DNA of 64,000 nucleotides from Scolanthus callimorphus. Its lineage: Eukaryota > Cnidaria > Anthozoa > Actiniaria > Edwardsiidae. The DNA lies in assembly GCA_033964015.1 (NCBI GenBank), contig CM066916.1, positions 31,885,404-31,949,403 on the forward strand. The letters run 5' to 3'. Numbering within the stretch: the stretch's first letter is position 1; every line of letters starts with the position of its first letter. Under the pieces are notes generated by a model. The model saw nothing but the letters and a program-made list of their open reading frames with translations, was not told the origin of the DNA and did no database searches. The translations under genes were made by a program, and so were the position numbers. Positions 48,182 through 59,500 of this stretch are shown one piece after another.

Positions 48182-48385
48182 ATGGCAAGCTGAATGGGTT
48201 TGTCTCAGAACATTCATGTAACTTGGATTCTGCACACAAACAGGCCTGTCACATTGCACAATTAAATGGAGTTGTAAAAGAAGCCAAACAAATCCAAGAG
48301 AAACACTCTGTCTGATGATTGCATTTTCCTTGAAAAGGTAAATTGGCATAAATGGTTTGGAGCCCTGCTGAGCAAAAGGGACAAA

Positions 48386-48391
48386 AATAAA
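48386..48391 (+). terminator. Candidate poly(A) signal of the deaminase gene
   Basis: AATAAA about 70 nt after the possible extended stop at 48315. It suggests the 3' UTR of a transcribed gene or of the retrotransposed mRNA. Confidence 0.5.
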
Positions 48392-48641
48392 TTTGAATTC
48401 ACTCAGTTGAAATATAGTGCTGGGTTTTGCTATTTTTGATACAAAATATATATAAATTATCTGGCCATAATTTATTGTGACAAATGGCAACGCAATATGC
48501 ACAATTTTACTTGTGTTGAACAACAATGATATTTAATTAACTTATGTATTTGTGACAATTTATACTATGCTTTCATTGCATGCTATGGGATATAGCCCAA
48601 CACCTTAAATTATAATACAATGTGTATGCAAAAAAGGACAA

Positions 48642-48815
48642 TGTGTGATTCCAGAAAAAATGCATTTACCCTCATATTGAAGGGATTTAGAAATCCTGGA
48701 GGGGTGGGGTGAGGAAATGTTTTTATTTCTCATACATACGCTGTATTTTTCACTGAAAATTCCAGAGGGGTTGGGTGTCATGGGAAGGTATGGATAATTT
48801 CTTGAATTATGCAAT
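48642..48815. mobile_element. Same MITE family, copy 2
   Basis: GTGTGATTCCAGAAAAAATG..ATTTAGAAATCCTGGAGGGG..ATTCCAGAGGGG..GGTATGGATAATTTC. Diverged but the same order of blocks as 37511-37723. Confidence 0.75.
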
Positions 48816-49134
48816 TTGTGCAAAGTTATGTGTCTGCAATAAGAAAGCATTGTATTATTAATTTATACTAGACCAGGACAGAAACTGGATAAAACATTCA
48901 AAGTCCATAATGGTCAATTGAGTGGAATGCCATCAAAATACAAATGTTTTGACTATGGCAAGGTATTTTCTATGGCAGGTATGAAATAGAAAGCCAATAA
49001 TAATAATATTTGAGGCATCACAAACATTAAATTAAATTTTTAAAATTCTTACAATTTTAAACCTAGGAAAAATCTGGGATATTTTGTGGGTCCCATCTGG
49101 AAAATATGATGGTTCTCACTTCGTGGGGGTCTCA

Positions 49135-49265
49135 TTTTATGTGACCCCTGCAGTCCCAGCTGAGACGTCAAATGGGATCTCTGCAAAGTCATGTAAATTA
49201 AATTTACATGGCTTTGTTAGGTCCCATTTGACTGTCGCCCACCTGATCCTAGCTGGGATCCAATG
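49135..49265. repeat. Fold-back around CATGTAAATTAAATTTACATG
   Basis: AGCTGAGACGTCAAATGGGA..ATGTAAATTAAATTTACAT..TCCCATTTGACTGTC..AGCTGGGA. Nested inverted repeats with a perfect central palindrome. Confidence 0.6.
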
Positions 49266-49898
49266 TAGGTTTTGATAGGAATTTTACTGGTTCAAGAGAA
49301 AGAAAGGCCCATTTGGGGTGGCAAATTTCCATAGTTCATAGAGTCATGGAGCTTCTCACATCTCAGTCCCTGATTTCTTGCGAGCAGGTTGGCTAGAAAA
49401 TAATTTATGAAATGTGGCTTCCTTCAATAGCCAATCAGCATACACAAAACTTGAAATCGTGTTCCCAATATGTTTTCAAGTCCAAAATTTGCAAAAATAG
49501 TTAGTCATTCACAGTAGCTCGACAATGGTTGTAAATGGGCTAATATATTTTGGGAGTGTAAGTTATGAATCTATAAATGTTTCAGGCTTCACCATTTGTT
49601 ACACTTTGTGCTGCTATTTTTACTTGACGCATGGAGTGGTTCTCGGATGAGTGTTGAAAACTAAAGACAGAGTAAATACACTTAGCCAATCAGAAACGAA
49701 ACCCATTGAACAGCTGATCCATTAGAAGATGAAGCATGGGCGATTTGGGTTTAGTCGTGACCCAAGAAAAACAAGGTCATGTTTTTTGTTTTTTTCTATG
49801 CATTCTGATATTGGTGGGCTTAGTAAAAACTCAAGCTCTCAACCTGTAGGGACTGATTTATTTTTAAGTTTACTTTTGACAGTCATCTGAAATCCACT

Positions 49899-50172
49899 TT
49901 ACTGTGCAACTACGTCAACCGGGCCATTTTGTAGCAAGTTAGCCAATCAGAAAGCGAGTACAAAACAAAGGATCTTGACTTTCTTGAGATCTCAGACATC
50001 GAAATATTCGCTTTTCTCTTAAAATTGTGAAAATTATTAGCAGAAATAACTTCAAAACACTTAATTTCTCATCGTCAGATGTATTGCAGGTATTAAATTT
50101 GCTGAAAATGGTTTGAATTTCTAAATGACAAACATTTTACGGGATGACCCGGTTGACGTAGTCGCACAGTAA
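49899..50172. mobile_element. 274-bp MITE with TTACTGTGCAACTA ends, copy 2
   Basis: Ends TTACTGTGCAACTACGTCAA and its complement ending GTCGCACAGTAA. The interior GATCTTGACTTTCTTGA and GCCAATCAGAAAGCGAGTAC match copy 1 at 34983-35198 in reverse. Confidence 0.85.
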
Positions 50173-50221
50173 GAAAGGAATACAACTTTTAAAATGTAAA
50201 TAACATTTCAAGGAAGGTGAA

Positions 50222-50478
50222 TATAGCAGATTTCACATGACCATTGTGAAAACAATCGCAATTGAGCAATCACTAGCCAATCAGAATCAAGAGAAATCAC
50301 GACTTGCTCCTAAATGGCTTTTTTCTCAGCCAATTGCAAGCCGAACCAATTACTAAGTAATTACACAACTGCATTTACAGCAGAATTTGATTGGGTGAGA
50401 AAACGAGTAGCCAATGAGAATGCAAAGCAATCACAATTACATAACAAGTCTTGACAGTCATGTGAAATCCGCTCTATT
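50222..50478. repeat. Fold-back with AGATTTCACATGAC ends
   Basis: ATAGCAGATTTCACATGACC at the left is inverted against GTCATGTGAAATCCGCTCTAT at the right, with several AGCCAATCAG/AGCCAATGAG motifs inside. Non-coding. Confidence 0.65.
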
Positions 50479-50668
50479 TTATTGTTTTATTCATTTTTAA
50501 ATTGTTAGCGAAGGTGTGTTTTAGATCCTTTATTTGGGGAATATGGTAGAAAAATAAAGATAATCTTAGTGTGATTTTTTCCTTTTGGAAAAATGAAAAA
50601 AATCCTTAGATATCTTATTAAATTCTTCTCCAAGACCTGGATAGGGTCTGGTTGACTTTCCAGGGATT

Positions 50669-50853
50669 GCATAATTTTGTTATTCCAGAAAAACCCATAC
50701 CTCCCCCACGGAAGAGATTTGGAAATCCAAAATAAGGGTTGAGGAGACACACATGATATCATATTTTATTTGGAAATTTTAAAGGAGTGGGGGCTTCTTT
50801 GATAAATTCCCTCTTCAGGTAGGAGGGGGTATGATTTTCTGGAATATCGCATT
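50669..50853. mobile_element. Same MITE family, copy 3
   Basis: GTTATTCCAGAAAAACCCAT..CCCACGGAAGAGATTTGG..GGGGGTATGATTTTCTGGAAT. Third, more diverged copy. Confidence 0.7.
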
Positions 50854-51049
50854 ACCATTAGCAATGTGGAAACTGATAGGGGTGGGTTCAAGCAGTTACA
50901 GTTAGGTTACTCTGAACAATGACTTGAATATTTTTAGTCTGTCGGAACGAATTCTTAAAGCCAATGTATCAGTTGTTCTGTGTTCATCAAAATAACTTAA
51001 ATCAATAAAAAATATTTTTGTGTTTTGTCAATTTTCTTCTTTCTGATTT

Positions 51050-51380
51050 TTAGTCAAAGTGACCCTCTCCAGGACAAGCGATTTTGGATCAGCGTACGGC
51101 GTTCGCCCTCGCCGCTGCGATCCGGGTTCGACTCGCGGCTGGGACGCGACATATTCTTTTCGGGTCGTAGTCGAAACTGCTTCATATTGTGAGTTGAACT
51201 TTGTTCTACTGTGTTTCACGTCTTTCGGATGAGACAATAAGCCAAGGTCCCGTCTTGCCTTCACTTCTCTACACAGTTTCAGTGAGACGCGCGAAAAGAT
51301 AGGAAGAACAACTGATGAAACTGAGAACGTAAGAAAAGCGCCATGGCGTCTCAGCGAAAATTCAGGTATATGCTTCAAAG
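51050..51380. repeat. Possible tRNA-derived SINE
   Basis: The segment CGCTGCGATCCGGGTTCGACTCGCGG contains a B-box-like GGGTTCGACTC, as in tRNA genes and tRNA-derived SINEs. No cloverleaf with an acceptor stem could be drawn, so it is not called a tRNA gene. Confidence 0.4.
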
Positions 51381-51402
51381 TCTGAGGAGTCGGCCAACGA
51401 TA

Positions 51403-51408
51403 TTTATT
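51403..51408 (-). terminator. Candidate poly(A) signal downstream of DBF4
   Basis: AATAAA on the minus strand (overlapping repeats of ATAAATA) about 370 nt after the DBF4 stop. Weak. Confidence 0.3.
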
Positions 51409-51675
51409 TATTTCGTGAACACGCTTATATATATTATCCTTTAACCAAGTAACAGCTTTATTGATTCAAATCGGTAACTGTTGTCTGATGGCACGCAACG
51501 CGCACCTGAAGTCAACAGTTGGGACCTTAATGAATGGAAGTGCGATAAACTGTGTCAAAAACTGTGTCTATTCCATTTCAATCATTGCAGGCAGTGTAAA
51601 ATACGCAGACCCCTCCAGTCTGTGCCCCGAGGCAAGTCTAGCACTTCGGCGAATCCGAATTTTCAGGGGGGACAC

Positions 51676-51752
51676 ATAATAATAATAATAATAATAACGT
51701 GCTTATATAGCGCTTTTATCCTCGCGGCTCAAAGCGCTTTACATTAATGGAT
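51676..51752. repeat. SINE-like tail, third copy
   Basis: Seven AAT units then CGTGCTTATATAGCGCTTTT..CAAAGCGCTTTACATT. It lies just downstream of the last DBF4 exon, probably in or near its 3' UTR. Confidence 0.55.
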
Positions 51753-51775
51753 AACTCATCCTATAAGAACCAGCT

Positions 51776-54700
51776 TTATAAACATGAGTGAAGCACATGA
51801 AGTGCATGGTATTCATAGGTCAAGCGACGACGCTTTGAAGAACCAGAGGCTGCTCTGTTATCATCCCTGCCCCTTTTGGATGCCACTGCATAATGTCCCC
51901 CTGGCGCCGTTTCAGTGTGATAGGAGTTACTGTGCGTTTTGGGTTGACTCTAGGGGGAGTCACTGGTGTTGGAGTTACTGCTCTTGGTTGTGTGGGTTTC
52001 TGTGGTGTTTTGGGTGTATCAGCGCTTTGTTCGGGCGTTTTCCTATGCAAGAAAAGACAAATCTTGATCAGAAAACATGAAAACATGTTTTCAATTCAGA
52101 ACTCCTGCCTCATCAAAATCAAATAGCCCGTCACTGCATATATGAAGAAGTCATTCATTATAATATATGCGCACGCTCTTCAATCGGCCGCGCTAACGTT
52201 TCTAACAAAGTGCGCTGAGGAAGTTATATAAAGTACCTTGGCGTAACGCAAGAATACTCTTTTCGTGCATTTTCTACCGCGATTTTGCTTGTTTCACTGA
52301 AGGGTAATTTCTGGTATATTTTGGTCTTGCCACAAACCAGTGCTCATGATTCCATTTTGGTATATACCTATTTGCTCCTGATACACATCGCGAGCTACAA
52401 CGTACAGTTATGGTGCCATTTCTGAAATACGTGTATTATGCATATTGAGTCTCGCGTACCTTGCTTTGACGCGTTGCTTCACTTTTTCTACAAATTGCAT
52501 GAGTGTTCGGCCATTCCTTATCAGTTTGTCCAGACGTGAGTACTTGTCTGACCTGGTAGCTTGGGCGCGGTGTTGTTTACTTGCCAAGTGTTTAGACACA
52601 CCACGATAGTTCTCATCGCAGACTTCGCAATATCCTAATAAATGACACAAAAAATACAATCTTAATTTCAAATAAAAATTTTGCGCTAATCTGAGAACAT
52701 ACTCATGAGGATAAATATCTGATAAAACAGGTTCAACACTCGTGCGCGCATTAAAATTAAGCGTTTTCAGTTTTCGAACGGGACACATCTTTGTTACGTA
52801 AAGCGCCCGGTTTTCATTTAGAACTAAGTAGAAAACGCTGTGTGATTGCGCGTTGTTCAGGGGAAAAACAGACTTTAATTTTGAGGGCATAGCAAAGTGA
52901 TAACTCTTTGATTGCTGTTTGCTATAAGCGTGGAAACCAAATATTTTTGCGTTGTTTTGAGCGCTGAAGGGTACGAAAACGACACCTTGAATTAGCACGT
53001 GCTAAAACATTAGTCTCCACCAATCAAATCGCAGTATTTTGAGGGATCTGTCTCCACCAATCAAATCGCAGATTTTGAGAGATCTGTCTCGCCTCGAACA
53101 ACGAGAACAGCCTTTCTGCCCACGTTTAAACGCACATAGCAATACCATTAGAGAGAATGAACCTGTTAATCTACCTGGTTTGGAAGTTGATCTCGCTGCG
53201 TGTCCTCTGACTCCATTCACGCCGCTCTTTTTGGGCGTCGTCTTGCGCTTCTTGGTGGCCTGTCGCGCCTCGGAGGAGGAGGGCCTCGGTCGAGCGCGCG
53301 AAGCGGTGACGTCATCGTATGGCCCGTAGCCTGGAGGGGCGTCCAGATTAGGGCGTGGCCAGGACCTCATCTCCTGGAAGACGGGCCGGTATTGTCTGTT
53401 TCAAGACAAATGGACAAGCACAGTAAAACAACTGGGGTAAAACAAAAGCCCGCTACCAAGAGTAAGAATCTCGTATAATTAGTGTTATTACCAATTCTTA
53501 CGCGCACGTTGATTGGCTAAAAACGAGTGACATTAACGCGGAATTGAATGGTTGAAAGCTGAATTCGACAAAAACACAGGCTACCCGCGCGCAAAGAAAG
53601 TTCAAAAAGTCGAATCATTTCACTGACATATCAATTAATTATTGCTATGGGATTCAAGAAAAGTTCATCACCATGATCATTCGACAGTCGACTCGTGATA
53701 TCCACGTGAATTCCGCGACTCGTGCGACATCGTTTATCACGTGAAATTTACCGTGGAATTCACTCGTCACGTGATGAAGCTATTTATATACTCACCGACT
53801 TCGGTCCTCAACCTTGATAAAGGCCCCCTCAGAGCACGCGCCCTCGGGACCTGTCGCGTCTCGCCTCCGCTCTCCCCTCCTTGCTTTGATTTGTACTTCT
53901 CGGCCCAGTCCAGGAAGTCTGTCACCGTCCTGATCTGTAGTCCCATGGCTTGCGCGGTTCTTATGACGTCATTGCGGCTACTTGATGGCTTTGTTCTGGC
54001 CTTTTGTACCATGGCTTGGGCACGTGTCTGGAAGGAAAAGAGTTGCTCCTCAATGTAATATTATGTCTTAGCTTTAGAGGTGTTTAGTCCTCAATATTTG
54101 AGCTAGCGCAATTTCAAAGAAGGCAATAATACACAGACACTTGAATCATGAAGTTCACATTAGAACAAAACCTTTAATCAATTTTCTCTCTACCTAGATC
54201 ATCAATAATGACGAAAAATCAAATGGCCCCAAAAACAGACTGCTCAAGGAACCCGCTGCGCCCGTTTGCGTAAAACGAGTTATTTCAAAGCCATCGCGCT
54301 CGCTCGTATACTTACCATGCCTTTAGAAGCCGGCCTACCCCTGCTGAGTCTCGGAGAGGTTCTGCGCATGTCAGATGGTCTGTCTGTCAGCACACACGTC
54401 ACGTGATTTCCAAGAAATCCCTCTGTCCTCTGAGGCACAAATCCATATAAAATGTTAGCATAAATTCTCTACCATGTTGTTAGTGCTATAAAGCGAATTG
54501 TGTGCACGTCATTTAGGTTCATACGAACCAATTCTCCTGAAATTGATGTACTGATTTTAACTATTTTCAAACTGGGCATAGTCAATATTCGTGTTTAATT
54601 TCGTAGCATTGTTTGTTAGCTAGCCGACAAAAAAACAACTCGCGCCAGAACAACTGATCTTCGCCCGAAACGCTGCCAGTGCCTTCCGGGTAACCCGCCT

Positions 54701-55758
54701 CCTGTCGAGAGCCAGCATATCCGTCCCAGCCACGCGCGAGCACGACAAAGTTTAACTTGTCTAAATTTCATTCAGACCCATAAAGTAGTTTGCGTCCAAA
54801 AAAGCATTGTTTGCGCGCGCATGCTTTTTTTAACAAACACAGCGCGAGATCTCGCCCTGAAGTGCGCGGGGCAAAACAAGGAAATTTATCCCTTAAATTG
54901 TTATCTATAAGTTTACATACCCCACCAAGTTGCATGATCACATTCTCCAGTTGATCACGTGCCTTGGTACTCTGCACGTGCAGATAGAATGATTGCTCAT
55001 GTAGGGGTCTGGGGGCGAACGCCAGCCGACGCCTGGTTGGTGCCTTGCTTGTACCTGTTGCACGAAAACATGAATTTAATGTCTTGCATGATGGGTAACC
55101 CCCGTTGCAAAGCCCCCCATTTGTAGATAAATGCTTAGTCACCGTCACAAACCAGTCCTCTAGATAATAAAAGAAGTTGAACCGGGAAAACCTGATTATA
55201 GTTATCTCACATTTATATCTTAGCGCCATATTGGATTTTTTTCGCCACATGCTTACTTTGCCGCGGTTGAACACTCGCAACTTTGTCACTTACAGCTATT
55301 TCGCCACAGAGCGTTCAAAAACATCGAGTGGACTTTTGGCAGTTGGATCTTTCTACGTTGTCAATCAAACCATGAGAGCCAATCAGATGCTTGCAAAGTT
55401 TCGTCTAGTGCAGTGGGTTGGTTTCTGTCACGACATGTCTCGCAAGGGAAGCCACTTTGCATGGATCTGATTGGCTCACATTGACAACGCAAAAAACCGG
55501 ACAAGAAAACGAACTGCGGCGGTTCTGTTTTTTTTTTTTTTTGCGATTAAAATTACCCATCATGGTTTTCAAGCAAGGATGCGCAATCGCGTTGTGGTAG
55601 CCAAGGGTTTGCAAGTCGCAATTTGTGTCAGCTTGGGTATGAATGACTCAACGCAATTTTCACAAGTACACGCCGGATAACTTCGAATCCTCTATCTGTA
55701 CTGACTTACCTCGCTGTTTGCGTGAGCGATCCGAGGTAGATCGTGTTCGCGAGCGCAT
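51776..55758 (-). CDS. DBF4: DBF4 homologue, regulatory subunit of CDC7 kinase
   Basis: Seven coding exons: 55758-55710, 55054-54921, 54429-54316, 54027-53796, 53395-53175, 52634-52460 and 52042-51776, about 397 residues. Motif N (BRCT-like): EQSFYLHVQ..QLGG (exon 2), RTEGFLGNHVTCVLTDRP (exon 3), AQAMGLQIRTVTDFLDW (exon 4). Motif M: GAFIKVEDRSRQYRPVFQEM (exons 4-5) then NLDAPPGYGPYDD. Motif C zinc finger: GYCEVCDENYRGVSKHLASK continuing QHRAQ, with the CxxC..HxxxxxH ligands (exon 6). Together these bind and activate CDC7 at replication origins. The tail is Pro/Thr-rich with basic stretches. Two frame breaks occur. Exon 4 is one base short between the WAEKYKSK region and FIKVED, and exon 7 is one base short after LKRRQG. 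Each is repaired by one extra G in a G5 run (53824-53828 and 51897-51901 on the plus strand as C5). Without that repair in exon 7 the frame would stop at 51820. Confidence 0.87.
55352..55490. repeat. Fold-back in DBF4 intron 1
   Basis: GTTGTCAATCAAACCATGAGAGC..CAATCAGATGCTTGCAAAG inverted against CTTTGCATGGATCTGATTGG..CTCACATTGACAAC. A small MITE. Confidence 0.6.
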
Positions 55759-55806
55759 GGTTCTGGTGCTGTGTGATGGTCTTTCGCGCGCGCTTGCTAC
55801 ATGTTA

Positions 55807-55830
55807 TGACGTCACTGTATTATGACGTCA
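55807..55830 (-). promoter_or_regulatory. Twin CRE sites just upstream of DBF4
   Basis: Two perfect TGACGTCA octamers (55807-55814 and 55823-55830), 16 bp apart, 49-72 bp upstream of the DBF4 ATG. A third CRE-like TGACGTCA is near 56012. CREB/ATF control is inferred. Confidence 0.55.
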
Positions 55831-56588
55831 TAAACACCATAATTCAGGACATTTCCCATAAGTCCAAGGGCCGCAAGCATGGAATCGAGACCAGCACAAA
55901 CCCCTCAGTCAATGTGCGGTTTAAAACTCAAAAAACGGCCCAGGTTTTTAACAAATATTTTCTTGATTTTTCCACTGTTAAAAACACTCGCGTTCTTTTG
56001 TCACATGTGGTATGACGTCATTCCACAATCATGTGGTGTGATGTGATACCACATGACCACTAGTGGCTTACGTAGCCTATAGGATACATGAAGGCGTGGG
56101 ACTGTAAATTTCGGGGAACTGTTGTACATGTATTTATCATGGGTTAAGTATACCGCCTTATTAGCGTGTAGGGTATGCATGTTTGTTTACACATGGTTTC
56201 GGATGATTAGCTAGACGCTAATATATAAGCGGGTGAGCGAATTAGAATATAAAGGTACTGACTGCATTCATGCTGAGATGTGCCCGCAACTTTTCAAAAT
56301 CTTGCGCACGCCCTTATCTGTCTTGGGCAAAATTCCTTTCTGTTTTCCAGGAGTTCTCCATGAGTACCTTAATAAATTCCAGAACTTTCAATGACTTTCC
56401 AGGAGAACAATAAAAATGAAGGACTTTCCAGATTTTTCAGGAGCTGTACGAACCCTGGATTTTGGAATTCAGAAAAATACAGTCACGGATTGCAGGCAAA
56501 GAGAGAATAACGCAATTTTGTCAAATTATTTTTATTACCCAGTACTCCTTTCCTAAATTAAAAATATTTGATAATTTATTTCTCGTGT

Positions 56589-59500
56589 CTACCATCCCCC
56601 CTTCTTCTTCTTTGGCCTCTGCTTCTTCTTGGCCGCTTGTGGCTGCTGTTGGCGCGGAGGAACCACATTTCCAGGCGCTGGCGTAGCACTTCCACCTGGG
56701 GACCCAGGCGGCGAGGACACGCCCGCTTTCGGACTTCCTGGGGTTTTAGGCCTAGAGGTGAAACAGAAGTTAGAATTTAAAAATACAGTTCCTTTTGGTG
56801 AGTTGCAAAATATTTCCACGGGGTCCGTGATTTTGAACCTGGAATTTCCACAGGGCCATCCATTTTACCCTGGAATTTCCACAGGTTATTCATTTGCAAC
56901 AAGAGAATAACGAATTTCCACAGGTTATTCATTTGCAACTGTGGAATTTCCACAGGCACACAAGAGAATAAGGAATTTCCACAGGGGTTGCTTCAAATTT
57001 CCACAACACAAGGGTTGTACAGGAATCTGGAATTTCCACAGGGGTAGAGCAATTTTTGAAAATTTTGAGTTCCTCGGGGTACAATGTTTTTTTTGGAACA
57101 GCCCATTTTCGATATTTGGATGGCCATTTATTCACATACTACGTACTTCTAATATCGAAAAATAAATAACTAAAAATGAAGCAAAGGAGTGACTGATTGA
57201 ACCTATTATCATCAAAAACTTACGATTCTGTTCCTGTAGATGCCGAGGCAGACCCTTGCGTTCCTTTGCCTGAAAAACAAAGAAAAATGAGGGGAGAACG
57301 ATAACATCAAACACAGACAATGGAGCGATCTACAACCAGAGATAAAGAGGGTTGCTGAGGCAACGCGCGACTTGTAACAAAGTACTAAAACGGTCCTATG
57401 AAAAGGTCCGTAAGCTCTGGGACACACACACACAAACCCCAGACCAACCCAAACAACAAAGGCACAAAACAAAACAAACACACAAACCAATAACACAAAA
57501 CAAACCCCAAACCAATCATCATAATCAATGTTGCCCACTTGGCGCGTGAACGGCGTTGGGGTTAATCTGCTTGGAGCAAAGGAATTTGTGTTCCAACAAT
57601 TTAGTGAAGCCCTTCTTATTTAAGAAGCAAACCAACAAAAACAAACACAAACAAGATCTTTTGAATTGAACTTACCGACATTAGCCTTCTTCTGTCGTTT
57701 GCCCTTGTAATAAGAGCGTTCTCGTTTAGGTAGCCATCTCTCCGGGTCAGGGTCAACCTCCAAGTTCACGTTCTTGGGGAGTTTTCCTGAGAAAAGTGGA
57801 GAAAGAAAAGGGAACCATTAGTTGAATTTTGGTGATCTAGTTGTAGACACCATAAACGTGAACAAACTCAAGCAAACTTGGCAACGAGTCTTCCAGGGTG
57901 ATCCCGTTGTTATTGTGGCTCTACAAAAAGACCTTTTTGTCCTCCAACCTCTCCTTATAAGTATGCACTTATTTAAGAAAAGGCTGCACGAGGCTGCACT
58001 TCCAGAACTGTCTGTTATTATACCTCGCGTTGCGTCATGATAGCAAGTACATATACCAAAACAGAATCATGGGCACTGGGTTACCACGCACCGCGGGCTA
58101 CAACTAAGGACGTGTCACCTTACCCTTCTTCTTCTTGCGTTTTCTCTTCCTTGTGATGACATCAGCTCTAAAATGTCAGATTATGGACAGAGCCATTGTT
58201 AGATAATTGTAACTTTATTAACCTTTTGACCAAATGATTTCACCTGTTTTGTTTGATTTTATATATTTCTATTTTCTCATACTTTCAAGTGTTTATTTAT
58301 TATTTTTTACACATGTACTGTAATTTTCCTTTCACTCATACTACCATTTGCGTCCAACCCTGAAGCTTGACGATTTGTTCGCGTAGGTTTACGTTTCAAA
58401 CGTGCCGTTTTGTCGAGAAGTAGTCGCGTTTCTCGCACTCTGATTGGCTGAAAATAACGGTCAAAACAGCAGCCAATCAGCGAGCGAGAAACGCTACAAC
58501 TTTGGAACATACGTTTACGTTTGAAACAAAAACCTACGCGAAAAATCGTCAAGTTTCAGTGTTGAACGGAAATGGTAGTAACCATTGTACAGCGTTATTG
58601 AGTTATAGGATATTATCATTATATTATTATCTATATATTAAAACCCTTAATAGCGTCTGTCGGGGAAACGTTTGTGATTAGCTGATGTTTTCCCGCCACT
58701 TTTGACGCGCGCGCGTTCGACACAGGAAGCCCGCAACAAATATTTTGAAGATTGCGAGCCCATTCTCTCCTTAAGCAATAAAAGTACTTTCCGCGTGCTC
58801 TCTGCTTTCGTACAAACACGAGGGGGATGTTGGGAGAACTGATCAAAACTTGAAAGACACGAGCCGAAGGCGAGTGTCTTTCAAGTTTTATCAGTTCGAC
58901 CAACATTCCCGAGTGTTTGTAAGAAACCAGAGAGCACGCAGAAAGTATTTTTATTGCTTTTAGAAAATAACATACACACGCGCGACAGCGTTGCGTGACA
59001 ATCGTGTTTCTCAGGTCTCTTACAAACACGCCTTTTAACCAATCAGGATGCGCACATTCACAATACAACATAGGTGTTATTTTCTAAATTCTTTAGTGAG
59101 AAATGTAAACCTTTTTACGTCACAAAGTGACGGGTTATTTTCTGGTTATATCAATATCCGTTCCCGATCGAGGAGTTTCGAGATTTAACAGGGCCTTTCG
59201 TGTTTGCCCATGTTCATAATTTCCAGCAGGGTAAGTACCTCGAGGGGGAGGGGGTGCACATGTTAAATGGAAGGGCCAACTGTTTAGAAACGACTGCTGA
59301 AATCTATCATAGGACGATTTCACTAGCTCAAGCCGACACAAGGTTCCCGCACTATACGTACCCTAATTCCGTGATGTCATCTTCATCGGGTCTTCCTTTC
59401 TGCCTGCCATACCGTAGACTGGTGGTCACGTGACTCGTCTCTAGGGCATCCACGTCCACTGGAGAATCCTGGTCGAGTGAGGGAAGCCGCTGACTGTATC

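Noticed and set aside
51100..51140. tRNA gene
   Set aside because: Only a B-box-like motif is present; no acceptor stem, anticodon arm or proper A box could be drawn.
53039..53329. Plus-strand 96-codon frame
   Set aside because: Antisense to DBF4 exon 5 and its flank; the minus strand carries the conserved motifs and splice sites.
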